Source: Qipengyuania pelagi (GTDB lineage: Bacteria; Pseudomonadota; Alphaproteobacteria; Sphingomonadales; Sphingomonadaceae). From it: a stretch of DNA of 64,000 nucleotides. How positions within the stretch are numbered: the stretch's first letter is position 1; each line of letters starts with the position of its first letter. Below the pieces are notes generated by a model. It was not told the DNA's origin. It ran no database searches and was given only the letters and a program-made list of their open reading frames with translations. The translations under genes were made by a program, and so were the position numbers. Below, piece by piece: positions 40,040 to 49,674 of the stretch. The stretch lies in contig NZ_WTYD01000002.1 in the NCBI RefSeq assembly GCF_009827295.1, forward strand, positions 124,001-188,000, in the 5' to 3' direction.

Positions 40040-41955
40040 TGCACGGATCGGACGACACTTCCTACCGCGCCGACGCGCTCATCGACGAGGATATCGGCGC
40101 CTATCTCGAGTCCCATCGCGACAAGGACATGCTGCGCTTCATCACCTGCGGCAGCGTGGATGACGGGAAATCGACGCTGATCGGGCGCCTGCTCTATGAC
40201 AGCCGCCGGGTCTTCGCCGACCAGCTGGAAGCGCTGGAGGCGGACAGCAAGGCATCGGGCACGCGCGGGGCGGAGCTCGATTTCGCGCTCCTCGTCGACG
40301 GGCTCGCTGCGGAGCGCGAACAGGGCATCACGATCGACGTCGCCTATCGCTTCTTCGCGACCGAGGCGCGCAAGTTCATCGTCGCCGATTGTCCGGGCCA
40401 CGAACAATATACGCGCAACATGGTCACCGGCGCTTCCACCGCCGATGCCGCCGTCATCCTGATCGATGCACGCAAGGGCGTGCTGACCCAGACGCGCCGC
40501 CACAGCTTCCTGTGCCACCGTCTGGGCATTCGCGAGATGGTGCTGGCGGTCAACAAGATGGACCTCGTCGATTTCAGCCAGGACCGGTTCGACGCAATCG
40601 AGGCCGAATACCGCGCCTTTGCCGAAGAACTTGGGATCGATCGTATCACCGCGATCCCGCTGGCGGCGGTGAGCGGCGACAATATCGCGACCAGATCGGA
40701 CGCGATGGCGTGGTGGAACGGTCCGACCCTAATCAGCCATCTCGAAGCGATCCCGGTGCGCGGCGATGCGGGGCAGGATGCGCCCTTCCGGCTGCCGGTC
40801 CAGTGGGTCAATCGCCCGCACCAGGATTTTCGCGGCTTTGCGGGCCAGATCGCCAGCGGCCGGATCGCGCCGGGCGATGCAGTGCGCATCCTCCCCTCGG
40901 GATCGACCACCACGGTCAAGGCGATCCCCGGTTTCGACGGGGACCGGGCCGAGGCGCAGGCGGGCGATTCGATCACACTGACGCTGACGGACGAGGTCGA
41001 TTGTTCGCGCGGAGACGTGATCGCATCGGCGGACGATCCGCCCGAGGTCGCCGACCAGTTCGAAGCCACGATCGTGTGGATGGATGCGCAGCCGCTGAAG
41101 CCGGGGCGCGGATACTGGCTCAAGCTCGGCACGCAGACGGTCACCGCCACCGTCGCCGAGCCGAAATACGAGATCAACGTCAACACCATGGCGAAGCTGG
41201 CCGCGACCAGCCTCGGCCTCAATGCGATCGGCGTCGCCGAAGTGACGACCGAGCGGCGCATCGTGTTCGAACCCTATAATGTGAACCCCACGCTGGGCGG
41301 GTTCGTCCTGATCGACAAGGTGAGCAATCAGACGGTCGCGGCGGGGATGCTCCATTTCGCGCTGCGAAGGGCGCAGAACGTCCACTGGCAGGCCACCAGC
41401 GTGGGGCGCGAGGATCACGCCGCGCTCAAGAACCAGACCCCGCGCGTGCTGTGGTTCACCGGCCTGTCCGGCTCGGGCAAATCCACCATCGCCAACGAGG
41501 TCGAGAAGAAGCTGGCGCTGATGAATCGCCACACTTTCCTGCTCGACGGGGACAATATCCGCCACGGGCTGAACAAGGATCTGGGCTTTACCGAGGCCGA
41601 CCGGATCGAGAACATTCGCCGCATCGGCGAGGTCGCGAAACTGATGGCGGATGCGGGTCTGATCGTCCTCACCGCCTTCATCAGCCCCTTCCGCGCGGAG
41701 CGGCAGATGATCCGTGACATGCTGCCCAAGGGCGAGTTCGTGGAAATCTTTGTCGATACGCCGCTGGAGGTGGCGGAGCAGCGCGACGTGAAGGGCCTCT
41801 ACAAGAAGGCGCGCGCGGGCAATCTCAAGAATTTCACCGGGATCGACAGCCCTTACGAGGAACCCCAGGCGCCGGAAATCCGGGTCAACACGGTGGACAT
41901 GACGCCCGAAGATGCGGCCGATTACATCGTGTCGCGGATCATGCCGCTGAAATGA
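40039..41955 (+). CDS. cysNC: Bifunctional sulfate adenylyltransferase subunit 1/APS kinase
   Basis: 638 residues, a CysN-CysC fusion. The GTPase part (1 to ~440) has G1 GSVDDGKST (38-46), G3 DCPGHEQY and G4 NKMD; it drives APS formation by CysD. The kinase part (~450-638) starts with [20 protein letters not shown], Walker A at 475-482, and phosphorylates APS to PAPS. It overlaps cysQ by four bases. The fusion channels sulfate to PAPS for reduction or sulfation. Confidence 0.97.
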   Translation: MHGSDDTSYRADALIDEDIGAYLESHRDKDMLRFITCGSVDDGKSTLIGRLLYDSRRVFADQLEALEADSKASGTRGAELDFALLVDGLAAEREQGITIDVAYRFFATEARKFIVADCPGHEQYTRNMVTGASTADAAVILIDARKGVLTQTRRHSFLCHRLGIREMVLAVNKMDLVDFSQDRFDAIEAEYRAFAEELGIDRITAIPLAAVSGDNIATRSDAMAWWNGPTLISHLEAIPVRGDAGQDAPFRLPVQWVNRPHQDFRGFAGQIASGRIAPGDAVRILPSGSTTTVKAIPGFDGDRAEAQAGDSITLTLTDEVDCSRGDVIASADDPPEVADQFEATIVWMDAQPLKPGRGYWLKLGTQTVTATVAEPKYEINVNTMAKLAATSLGLNAIGVAEVTTERRIVFEPYNVNPTLGGFVLIDKVSNQTVAAGMLHFALRRAQNVHWQATSVGREDHAALKNQTPRVLWFTGLSGSGKSTIANEVEKKLALMNRHTFLLDGDNIRHGLNKDLGFTEADRIENIRRIGEVAKLMADAGLIVLTAFISPFRAERQMIRDMLPKGEFVEIFVDTPLEVAEQRDVKGLYKKARAGNLKNFTGIDSPYEEPQAPEIRVNTVDMTPEDAADYIVSRIMPLK

Positions 41956-42704
41956 CCGATATCGAGCAGCAGCCGGAAACCGATGACGATCTTGCGGCAC
42001 GGCTCGCTTACGAAGCGGGCGAATTGCTGCTGGCGCTGCGAGAACAGGGCGAGTTTTCCGGCCGCGCCCTAGGGGACGAAGGCGACAGGCGCGCCAATGC
42101 TCTGCTGATGGCGGCGCTCAGGGATGCGCGCCCCGATGACGGTATCCTGAGCGAGGAGACGCGCGACACGCCCGAACGGCTCGGCAAACGCCGTGTCTGG
42201 ATCGTCGATCCGGTGGACGGGACGCGCGAATATGGCGAGGGGCGACCCGACTGGGCGGTTCATGTCGGCCTCGCTGTGGATGGCGTGGCGAGCCTTGGTG
42301 CGGTGGCGTTGCCGGGGATGGCAGGACAGCGCGTGTTGCGGTCAGACCAGCCGTTATTGCGCGATCCGACAACGGGCCGCCCCCGCATGGTGGTCAGTCG
42401 ATCCCGTCCGCCAGTCGAAGCCGACAAGGCGGCGGCGGCGATCGATGCGGAGATCGTGCCGATGGGTTCTGCCGGTGCGAAGGCAATGGCCGTGGTGCGC
42501 GGGGCGGCGGAAATCTACCTCCATTCCGGCGGCCAGCACGAATGGGACAGCTGCGCGCCGGTTGCGGTGGCGCTGGGCCATGGCCTGCATTGCTCGCGCC
42601 TCGACGGCAGCCCGTTGCGCTATAACGCTCGCGACACCTATCTGCCCGATCTGCTGATCTGCCGGCCGGAGCTGGCCGGGCCTATTCTCGACGCGATCGC
42701 TTAA
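41952..42704 (+). CDS. cysQ: 3'(2'),5'-bisphosphate nucleotidase
   Basis: 250 residues of the IMPase superfamily, with the metal motif DPVDGT at 86-91, GILSEET before it, and [13 protein letters not shown] as the second motif. It hydrolyses PAP, the by-product of PAPS use, which fits its place after cysNC. The start overlaps cysNC (ATGA), and its stop overlaps the end of the OmpA-like gene on the other strand. Confidence 0.92.
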   Translation: MTDIEQQPETDDDLAARLAYEAGELLLALREQGEFSGRALGDEGDRRANALLMAALRDARPDDGILSEETRDTPERLGKRRVWIVDPVDGTREYGEGRPDWAVHVGLAVDGVASLGAVALPGMAGQRVLRSDQPLLRDPTTGRPRMVVSRSRPPVEADKAAAAIDAEIVPMGSAGAKAMAVVRGAAEIYLHSGGQHEWDSCAPVAVALGHGLHCSRLDGSPLRYNARDTYLPDLLICRPELAGPILDAIA

Positions 42705-43348
42705 TCGGCACTCGCGCGAGAGAGATTTTCCGCCACGGTGGGTTCGGCTTTCTCGATCTCTTCGGGCGCGGCTTCTTCCGAAGCGCCCGGAAGCGCGACA
42801 TGCACTTCGACCCGGCGGTTGGCGGCACGCCCCTGTTCGTTCGGTGTCCCATCGGGCTTCGCATTCGGCGCGATCGGGTTCTGCTCTCCGAAGGCGATGA
42901 TGGTGATCCGGTCCTTGTCGATCCCGTTTTCGACCAGATAATCGCGCACCGCCTCGCCGCGCGCTTGGGACGCGCGCTCATTGGCATCGCCCGGACCGCT
43001 CGCATCGCTATGGGCGCGCAGGACGATCGGCCCGCCCGCCTCCATCTGGGGCGATTGCAACAGGGTATCGAGGTCGGCGGTCGCCGATTCGGACAGCTCC
43101 GCCCCGCCTTCGGGGAAGCCGATGCGCCCATCCAGCGGCGCGAGCGGCGGCGGGGGCAGAGGCTCCGAATCGGCGAGATCGTCACGTATGATCGAATTCT
43201 GCACCCCGGTTGCGGTCGAGCTGGGTTCGGGAGCAGGCGCGCGCTCGGCATCGGAACCGCAGGCGGCCAGCGCCGTCGTAAGAGCAAGGGCGAGGCCGAG
43301 GCCGGTCATCAGGCGGACGGTCGAAGCGCGCGGTAACGGATCGGTCAT
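42701..43348 (-). CDS. OmpA-family lipoprotein
   Basis: 215 residues. The lipobox LAAC puts the lipidated Cys at 30. After a short linker, an OmpA-C peptidoglycan-binding domain covers about 75-185, with VLRAHSDASGPGDANERASQ and ANRRVEV as the usual anchors. It should sit in the outer membrane and hold the cell wall. The C-terminal 25 residues are acidic. It is translationally coupled to the antiporter gene before it by an ATGA overlap. Confidence 0.9.
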   Translation of the reverse strand: MTDPLPRASTVRLMTGLGLALALTTALAACGSDAERAPAPEPSSTATGVQNSIIRDDLADSEPLPPPPLAPLDGRIGFPEGGAELSESATADLDTLLQSPQMEAGGPIVLRAHSDASGPGDANERASQARGEAVRDYLVENGIDKDRITIIAFGEQNPIAPNAKPDGTPNEQGRAANRRVEVHVALPGASEEAAPEEIEKAEPTVAENLSRASAD

Positions 43349-45213
43349 GCTGGTTCGGGCTTGGGCCCGCCTTTCTCTTTGTCTTTCTTGAGGGCCTTCT
43401 TCGCCGCGCTGTCCTCTGCGGTGCGCGCCTGGGGCGAGAAGCTGATGATGATGTCGCCCGCGCGCGGTTCGGGCCGCGCGGCGTGGGTGAAGAAGCGCAT
43501 CCGCCCGTTATCCCGCAGCAACAGGAGCATGTGCGCGCCATCGGGCAGCTTCTCACGCGCAGCTTCGAAATCGAATTCCTCCGACAGCTTGGTCTTGCGG
43601 AAGACCCAGCCCTGTTGCTGGCGTTCGCTGACCTCGGTCACGCCCCAGCCCGATTCGAACAGCGCGCGGCCCCGTAGCGCTTCCGGCAGGGCATGGCGAT
43701 CGTCCTCGTCCCCCGCCTCGCCCAATTGATAGACCGAATCGCGCCCGACCTCATGCGCGAACTCGTTGCAGACGAGGGTGTTGTAGGCCTCGTTATCGGT
43801 CGCCGCGACGAGGGTCTGGAACGGGCTCAGATCGAGATTGTGCTCGGTCGCCTCGTTCAGGATTTCGCCGTGATAATAGGGCACGCCCTTTCTTCGCGCG
43901 AGGGCGAGGCGTTGCCAGCTCGAATCGACCACGGTGACGGGCGTCTTAAGATCGCGCATCTGTTCGGCGAGCGCGATGGTCCACGGCGTGCTGCCCACGA
44001 TCAGCAGGCCGGGGCGGGTCTGCCCCTTCACCTTGAGCAGCCGCGCAACAATGTCGATGGTGAAGCCGTGCGCCACGATCGTCGCCACGACGACGGCGAA
44101 GCTCAAGCCGATCAGGACATTTCCGTCGCCGAAGCCCAATTCGGTCAGGCGCAGCGCGAACAGGCCGGAAATCGCCACGAGCACGATGCCGCGCGGGGCG
44201 ATCCAGGCGAGGAACAGGCGCTCGTTCCAGGGAATCGAACTGCCCAGAAGGCTGATGATAATCGTCAGCGGGCGGACCAGGAACAGCAGCGCCACCAGGA
44301 ACGCGCCGAACCGCCAGTTGAGATAGGACAGGTCCTCCCATTTGAGCGAGGCGGACAGCACGATGAAAATGCCCGAGACGAGCAGGATCGCGACATTTTC
44401 CTTGAACGGATGAATGCTCCGAAGGCTCGACACGTTCATATTCGCCAGCGCGATGCCCATCACGGTGACGGCGACGAGGCCGGCCTCGTGCTCGATCAGA
44501 TTGGAAATCACGAACACCGCGATCACTGCGGTCAGGATCACCGGAACCTTGAGATATTCCGGCACCGCGCCGCGCGGGAAGGCCCAGGCGATGATGACCG
44601 CCGCGACATAGCCGATCAGGCCCGCCAGCACCGCCGCGATGATCAGTGGCGGGACCACCTCGATCAGCGAGGCGCCGGGGCTTTCCGCGACCTTGCGGAA
44701 ATATTCATAGGCGATCACCGCGCACAGTGCGCCGGTCGGATCATTGACGATTGCTTCCCATTTCAGGATCGTCGCCGGACGCTGCTGGACCGAGCTTTGG
44801 CGAAGCAGCGGGATGACGACGGTGGGCCCCGTCACCACCAATATGCCGCCAAACAGGACGGCGACCGGCCAGACCAGCCCCGCGATTTCATGCGCGGCGA
44901 GCGCACCCAGGAACCAGCCCACGATCACGCCCACCGTGGCGAGGCGCCAGACCGCCTGGCCCGAATGGCGCAGCTCCCGGAAATCGAGGCTCAGCCCGCC
45001 TTCGAACAGGATCAGCGCGACGCCGACCGCAATCATGGGTTCGAGCAATTCGCCAAAGGCGTGTTCGGGATCGAACAGGCCGAACACCGGCCCCGCCAGG
45101 AATCCCGCCGCCAGCATCAGCACGATCGCCGGCCATCCTGTGCGCCAGGCCACCCATTGGGACCCGATGCCCAATATGCCCACAAGGGCGATCACGATCG
45201 CTTGTTCTTCCAT
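43345..45213 (-). CDS. CPA1-type sodium (or potassium)/proton antiporter with TrkA-N domain
   Basis: 622 residues. About twelve membrane helices fill residues 1-395, with the CPA1 motifs FEGG (70-73) and the ion-binding NDPTG (Asn157, Asp158). A TrkA-N-like nucleotide-binding domain follows (GLLIVGSTPWTIALAEQM, TPVTVVDSSWQRLALARRKG), then a RCK-C-like or linker region and a Lys-rich tail (KKALKKDKEKG). It moves Na+ or K+ out in exchange for protons. The ion cannot be told from sequence. The OmpA-like lipoprotein gene is downstream. Confidence 0.9.
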   Translation of the reverse strand: MEEQAIVIALVGILGIGSQWVAWRTGWPAIVLMLAAGFLAGPVFGLFDPEHAFGELLEPMIAVGVALILFEGGLSLDFRELRHSGQAVWRLATVGVIVGWFLGALAAHEIAGLVWPVAVLFGGILVVTGPTVVIPLLRQSSVQQRPATILKWEAIVNDPTGALCAVIAYEYFRKVAESPGASLIEVVPPLIIAAVLAGLIGYVAAVIIAWAFPRGAVPEYLKVPVILTAVIAVFVISNLIEHEAGLVAVTVMGIALANMNVSSLRSIHPFKENVAILLVSGIFIVLSASLKWEDLSYLNWRFGAFLVALLFLVRPLTIIISLLGSSIPWNERLFLAWIAPRGIVLVAISGLFALRLTELGFGDGNVLIGLSFAVVVATIVAHGFTIDIVARLLKVKGQTRPGLLIVGSTPWTIALAEQMRDLKTPVTVVDSSWQRLALARRKGVPYYHGEILNEATEHNLDLSPFQTLVAATDNEAYNTLVCNEFAHEVGRDSVYQLGEAGDEDDRHALPEALRGRALFESGWGVTEVSERQQQGWVFRKTKLSEEFDFEAAREKLPDGAHMLLLLRDNGRMRFFTHAARPEPRAGDIIISFSPQARTAEDSAAKKALKKDKEKGGPKPEPA

Positions 45214-45323
45214 GGCCTAGGCCGCGATGCCCCCTGTTCGTGCCTGCACGCGCGATAATGGACGCGACTGGCCAAGATGTTGCAAGACAAAAATGCTGTT
45301 TCTTGCGTGGTTTAAGGGGCGCA

Positions 45324-45860
45324 TCACTCGCCAGCGAAATCCATGAGCGCGGAGACGGAGACCCCGATCTCCGCAAGCCTTTTCGCGCCACCGAGGTCCG
45401 GCAGGTCGATGACGAAAGCCGCATGGTCCACGATTGCCCCCGCCTGCCGCAGCAGCTTTGCCGCGGCACAGGCCGTGCCGCCGGTCGCGATCAGATCGTC
45501 GACCAGCACCACGCGCTGACCCTGCGCGACCGCCTTCGGGTCCATTTCAAGCCGGTCCACCCCGTATTCGAGCGCATAATCGATACCGATGGTCTCGACC
45601 GGGAGCTTGCCCGGCTTGCGGACCGGCACGAAGCCGACACCGAGTTCGATCGCCACCGCCGCACCGAAGATGAAGCCGCGCGCTTCCATGCCCGCGATCG
45701 CCTGCGCCCCGGCATCACGCGCATGGGCGGCAAGATGGGCGACACTCGCCTTCAGGCCATCCCCATGGGCAATGAGCGTCGTGATGTCGCGGAACTGGAC
45801 TCCCGGCGCAGGGAAATCCGGCACGGTACGGATCAGCGCCTGAAGCTCGGCGGGCGTCAC
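45324..45860 (-). CDS. apt: Adenine phosphoribosyltransferase
   Basis: 178 residues. It salvages adenine to AMP using PRPP. The PRPP-binding motif VVLVDDLIATGGTA is at 117-130, the substrate loop FVPVRKPGKLP at about 77-87, and GMEARGFIFG precedes it; all are Apt signatures. It is downstream of petC, separated by an 80-base gap with a strong hairpin, and 110 bases before the antiporter. Confidence 0.96.
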   Translation of the reverse strand: MTPAELQALIRTVPDFPAPGVQFRDITTLIAHGDGLKASVAHLAAHARDAGAQAIAGMEARGFIFGAAVAIELGVGFVPVRKPGKLPVETIGIDYALEYGVDRLEMDPKAVAQGQRVVLVDDLIATGGTACAAAKLLRQAGAIVDHAAFVIDLPDLGGAKRLAEIGVSVSALMDFAGE

Positions 45861-45883
45861 TGCGCGACCGCCTGAAAGCAGAG

Positions 45884-45913
45884 GGCCTCCCGCGCCGTGA
45901 AGCGCGGGAGGCC
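45884..45913 (-). terminator. Hairpin between petC and apt
   Basis: GGCCTCCCGCGC-CGTGAA-GCGCGGGAGGCC is a perfect 12-base stem just after the petABC operon. The T content after it on the minus strand is low (TCTGCTTTCA), so it may be a leaky terminator or an RNA 3'-end protector. Confidence 0.7.
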
Positions 45914-45939
45914 GGATAGTTCGATATTCGCGATGTCGA

Positions 45940-46785
45940 TCAGGCCTTGGTCTTCTTCGGCTTAACCGCCGCCCAGATCTGGGTCTTGGAGAACCAGGCG
46001 AGGATCGTCGCGAACAGGACGAAGATCAGCACCGGCCAGCCGGTCTGCTTGCGCTTCACCAGCGTCGGCTCGGCCGTCCAGGTCAGGAAGGCAGCCACGT
46101 CGGTCGCCATCTGGCCGATGGTCGCTTCGGTCCCGTCGTCATAGGTCACCTGCCCATTGCTGGTCAGCGGCGGCGCCATGGCGAGGTTCATGTTCGGAAA
46201 GTAGACGTTGTGATAGAGGCCCGGACCAGGCGCGGCCTCGGGATGCTCCGCGAGCAGTTCCTCGGACGGCGGGCGATAGCCGGTGAGCAGCGAGGCGACA
46301 TAGTTCGTCCCGTCGGCGCGCGCCTTGGTGATCAGCGAGAGATCCGGCGGGATGGCATTGTTGTTCGCCGCCGCGGCCGCGACATTGTTGGGATAGGGCT
46401 TGGGGAAATAATCGGTCGGTTCGCCGGGGCGCGTGCTGGCTTCACCCGTATTGGGATCGATGCCGGGCACGGTCCAGGTCGCGGCTTCCGCCTTCACCTG
46501 CGCTTCGGTGTAACCGAGTTCGCCGAGATTGCGCAGAGCGACGAATTTCAGGCTGTGGCAGGCCGAGCAGACTTCCTTGTAGACCTTGTAGCCGCGCTGG
46601 AGCTGGCCGTAATCCCAGGTGCCGAACGGGCCGTCGAACGAGAAGTTGACGTCTTGCGGGTGCTCGTAAGGCAGGTGCGTGCTCGGCGCTTCTTCGGTCG
46701 CGGCGGTATAGGCGCCGACGACGAAGGAGATGAGCGCGACGAAGGCGAAACCCAGGCCGACGAGGATGGCGATGATGCGGATCAT
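45940..46785 (-). CDS. petC: Cytochrome c1
   Basis: 281 residues. An N-terminal membrane/signal helix (IIAILVGLGFAFVALISFVV), the heme-binding CSACH at 73-77, a distal Met in MNLAMAPPL, and a C-terminal anchor helix (GWPVLIFVLFATILAWFSKT). It carries electrons from the Rieske protein to soluble cytochrome c in the bc1 complex. Last of petA-petB-petC. About 35 bases separate it from petB. Confidence 0.96.
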   Translation of the reverse strand: MIRIIAILVGLGFAFVALISFVVGAYTAATEEAPSTHLPYEHPQDVNFSFDGPFGTWDYGQLQRGYKVYKEVCSACHSLKFVALRNLGELGYTEAQVKAEAATWTVPGIDPNTGEASTRPGEPTDYFPKPYPNNVAAAAANNNAIPPDLSLITKARADGTNYVASLLTGYRPPSEELLAEHPEAAPGPGLYHNVYFPNMNLAMAPPLTSNGQVTYDDGTEATIGQMATDVAAFLTWTAEPTLVKRKQTGWPVLIFVLFATILAWFSKTQIWAAVKPKKTKA

Positions 46786-46819
46786 GCGAAAGTCTCTTCT
46801 CTCGTAGCTTTGCGTCGCG

Positions 46820-48112
46820 TCAAACCGCGGGCTCGGTGTTTTCGCCGAGGACGGCTTTCTTGTCCGAACCCAGCACCGCTTCGGTGATGGAATAGGGCAG
46901 CGGTTCGGGCTTCTCGACCTGGCTGACGATCGGGATGATCACCAGGAAGTGCAGGAAGTAATAGGCGGTCGCGATCTGGCTGAGCATCACGTAGGGCTCT
47001 TCTGCCGGAGCGCCGCCGCAATAGAACAGCACCGCCATGGCCGGGATCAGGCCGAACCAGAAGAACTTGCGGAACAGCGGGCGATAATGGCCGCTGCGCA
47101 CCGGCGACTTGTCGAGCCAGGGCAGGAAGAACCACATCAGGATCGCCGCGAACATCCCCAGCACGCCCCACAGCTTGGCAGGCAGGATGAAGTCGAAGGT
47201 GAAGGCGCGCAGGATCGCGTAGAACGGCCAGAAATACCATTCGGGGACGATGTGCGCCGGCGTCGAAAGCGGGTTCGCCTCGATATAGTTATCGGGGTGG
47301 CCCAGATAGTTCGGCAGGAAGAACACCATCGCAAAGAAAAGCAGCAGGATGACGCCCAGGCCGAACCCGTCCTTCGCCGTGTAATACGGATGGAAGGGCA
47401 CGGTGTCGCTCTCGCTCTTCACTTCGACGCCGGTCGGATTGGACGATCCCGGAATGTGCAGCGCCCAGATATGCAGGATCACCACGCCCAGGATCACGAA
47501 GGGCAGAAGGAAGTGCAGCGAGAAGAAGCGGTTCAGGGCGGCATTGTCGGGCGCGAAACCGCCCAGCAGCCACACCTGGATCGGCTCGCCCACGAGGGGA
47601 ATCGCGCCGAACAGGCCGGTAATCACCTTGGCGCCCCAGAAGCTCATCTGGCCCCACGGAAGCACATAGCCCATGAAGGCGGTCGCCATCATCAGCAGGA
47701 AGATCACGACGCCCAGCAGCCAGATCATCTCGCGCGGGGCCTTGTACGAGGAGTAGAAGAAACCGCGGAAGATGTGGATGTACACCACGATGAAGAAGAA
47801 GCTGGCGCCATTGGCGTGCGCGTAGCGCATCAGCCAGCCCCAGTTGACGTCACGCATGATGTGCTCGGTCGTCGCGAAGGCGACGCTGGCATTGGCAGCG
47901 TAATGCATCGCCAGCACAACGCCGGTCACGATCTGGAGCATCAGGAAGAATCCGGCGAGAACGCCGAAATTCCAGAAATAGCTGAGATTGCGCGGCACCG
48001 GATAGCCCGCGCCGACCGCATTGTAGACAAGACGCGGCACAGGCAGCTTCTCGTCGAGGAATTTGGTCAGGCCGTTGGTCGGCTGATACTGTTTCGCCCA
48101 GGGAAAGCTCAT
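46820..48112 (-). CDS. petB: Cytochrome b of the bc1 complex
   Basis: 430 residues, eight membrane helices. Heme-ligand helices are visible ([35 protein letters not shown]), and the Qo-site PEWY is in [20 protein letters not shown]. The start is [20 protein letters not shown]. It holds the two b hemes and the quinone sites. Between petA and petC in the same direction, 18 bases after petA. Confidence 0.97.
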   Translation of the reverse strand: MSFPWAKQYQPTNGLTKFLDEKLPVPRLVYNAVGAGYPVPRNLSYFWNFGVLAGFFLMLQIVTGVVLAMHYAANASVAFATTEHIMRDVNWGWLMRYAHANGASFFFIVVYIHIFRGFFYSSYKAPREMIWLLGVVIFLLMMATAFMGYVLPWGQMSFWGAKVITGLFGAIPLVGEPIQVWLLGGFAPDNAALNRFFSLHFLLPFVILGVVILHIWALHIPGSSNPTGVEVKSESDTVPFHPYYTAKDGFGLGVILLLFFAMVFFLPNYLGHPDNYIEANPLSTPAHIVPEWYFWPFYAILRAFTFDFILPAKLWGVLGMFAAILMWFFLPWLDKSPVRSGHYRPLFRKFFWFGLIPAMAVLFYCGGAPAEEPYVMLSQIATAYYFLHFLVIIPIVSQVEKPEPLPYSITEAVLGSDKKAVLGENTEPAV

Positions 48113-48130
48113 GATCTTCTATCCTGTCTC

Positions 48131-48712
48131 TCAGCCGACGACCACGGTGGTGTCCGTGGTGAATTCGTAATCCGGCACGACGAGATTGGTCGGCGCCGGG
48201 CCTTTGCGAATGCGGGCCGCAGTGTCGTAATGCGAGCCGTGGCAGGGGCAGAAATAGCCGCCGAACTCACCCTTGTTCTCGCCTTCCGCGGCACCCAGCG
48301 GTACGCAGCCCAGATGGGTGCAGACACCCATCGTGATGAGCATGTCGGTATGGCCTTCCTTGGTCCGCTCCGCGAGAGTCTGCGGGTCGCGCAGATCGCC
48401 GATCGGAACGGCGTCCGCTGCAGCGATTTCCTCAGGCGTCAGGCGGCGCACGAACAGCGGCTGCTTGCGAAACACCGCCTTGATCGCCTGCCCCGGCTCG
48501 ATCGCGGAGACGTCGAGTTCGGTGGTGCTTTCGGCGAGCACGTCCTTGGACGGTGCCATCTGGCTGATCAGCGGCAGCAGAACGGCGGCCCCGCCAACGC
48601 CGGCGGCGCTGATGGCGGCGACATTGATGAAGTCGCGACGGCGGAATTCGCCCGCCGCGGTTTCGACCTGCGTATCGGTGTTCGCAGCGGTGGTTGCAGC
48701 ATTATCTGCCAT
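48131..48712 (-). CDS. petA: Ubiquinol-cytochrome c reductase Rieske iron-sulfur subunit
   Basis: 193 residues. A twin-arginine motif (FRRRDFIN, 23-30) and one hydrophobic helix ([19 protein letters not shown]) export and anchor it. The 2Fe-2S ligands are CTHLGC (Cys131, His133) and CPCH (Cys155, His158), with the disulfide cysteines at 136 and 157. First gene of petABC. The 278 bases upstream (48713-48990) should contain the promoter; a CGCCGCGC/GCGCGGCG hairpin lies there at 48840-48863. Confidence 0.97.
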   Translation of the reverse strand: MADNAATTAANTDTQVETAAGEFRRRDFINVAAISAAGVGGAAVLLPLISQMAPSKDVLAESTTELDVSAIEPGQAIKAVFRKQPLFVRRLTPEEIAAADAVPIGDLRDPQTLAERTKEGHTDMLITMGVCTHLGCVPLGAAEGENKGEFGGYFCPCHGSHYDTAARIRKGPAPTNLVVPDYEFTTDTTVVVG

Positions 48713-48990
48713 CAGAGCGTTGCCTGCCTGTCTCGTCTCGTTTCGCGCGCCCGGAGGATACCGGACTGGATTGCCCCACCGGCATCCGGCGCCAATCGAC
48801 CGCGAGGGGCAGGCCCCTTTTCAATGACAGGTCAATTCACGCCGCGCATTCAGGGGCGCGGCGCACCCCCGGTAATGCCGGTTAGCGCGGCCTGTAAACG
48901 CTCTATCCCACCTTGCCAACCGCCATTTTCGGCAAGCAGGCACGCGTCGGCTCCTGCCCTTACGGCAGGCTCAGACACGCTAAGTCGGGC

Positions 48991-49674
48991 TCAGGCACGG
49001 GCGATAAGCGAAATCTGCCTCCCCCCGGTGGGTTCGCCGCGATGGGTGGCGCGGCGGAAGCTGAAGAAAGTCTCCGCATCGCCATAGGTGTCGCGCCCGA
49101 GCAGCTCGACGCGCTCCACGCCCGCCTTGCGCAGGCGCTCGGCGACATAGCCCGACAGGTCGAACTGCCAGTGACCTTCGCGACCGGTCTCGAAGAAGCG
49201 TGCGTCCTCGGGATCGAAATGGGCGCGGAAGGGCGCATCGACCTCGTAGCTCGACTGGGCGACACAGGGACCGACCGCCGCGACGATGCGCGAGGGTTCG
49301 GCGCCGAGATCGACCATCGCCGCGACGGTGTTGGCGATTACCCCGCTCTGCGCCCCGCGCCAGCCCGCATGGGCCGCGCCGATTACGCCCGCCTGCATGT
49401 CGGCAAGAAGGACCGGCGCGCAATCGGCGGTGACGATGCCGAGAACGAGGCCGGATTTCGCAGCGACGAGCCCATCCGCCTCGGGCGGATCGCCGTCCCA
49501 CGGCGCTTCGACCACCGCGACATCGGGCGAATGCACCTGCTTCGCCAGTATCAGCGGGGCGTCCGGCAGGAGGTCGGCCGCCGTGCCGCCCTCGCGCGTC
49601 GAGAAGCCGTGCGGAATGCCCTTCAGGAGGTCCGATGTCAGCAACTTAGCCAAGCGAACGGGTGACCTGTTCAT
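48991..49674 (-). CDS. pgeF: Peptidoglycan editing factor/purine nucleoside phosphorylase YfiH family
   Basis: 227 residues. The catalytic triad positions match the YfiH/LACC1 family: His48 (AKQVHSPD), Cys85 (TADCAPVLLAD) and His102 (AAHAGWRG), with the correct spacing. Proteins of this family have been shown to phosphorolyse purine nucleosides and to affect peptidoglycan composition; older annotations say laccase or polyphenol oxidase. The ATG overlaps the end of pepN by 29 bases; a TTG at 49644 just after the pepN stop is an alternative. Confidence 0.9.
   Translation of the reverse strand: MNRSPVRLAKLLTSDLLKGIPHGFSTREGGTAADLLPDAPLILAKQVHSPDVAVVEAPWDGDPPEADGLVAAKSGLVLGIVTADCAPVLLADMQAGVIGAAHAGWRGAQSGVIANTVAAMVDLGAEPSRIVAAVGPCVAQSSYEVDAPFRAHFDPEDARFFETGREGHWQFDLSGYVAERLRKAGVERVELLGRDTYGDAETFFSFRRATHRGEPTGGRQISLIARA

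Noticed and set aside
48840..48863. Terminator of the pepN-pgeF unit
   Set aside because: The stem is good but no T run follows on the minus strand; listed only as a hairpin in the petA upstream region.
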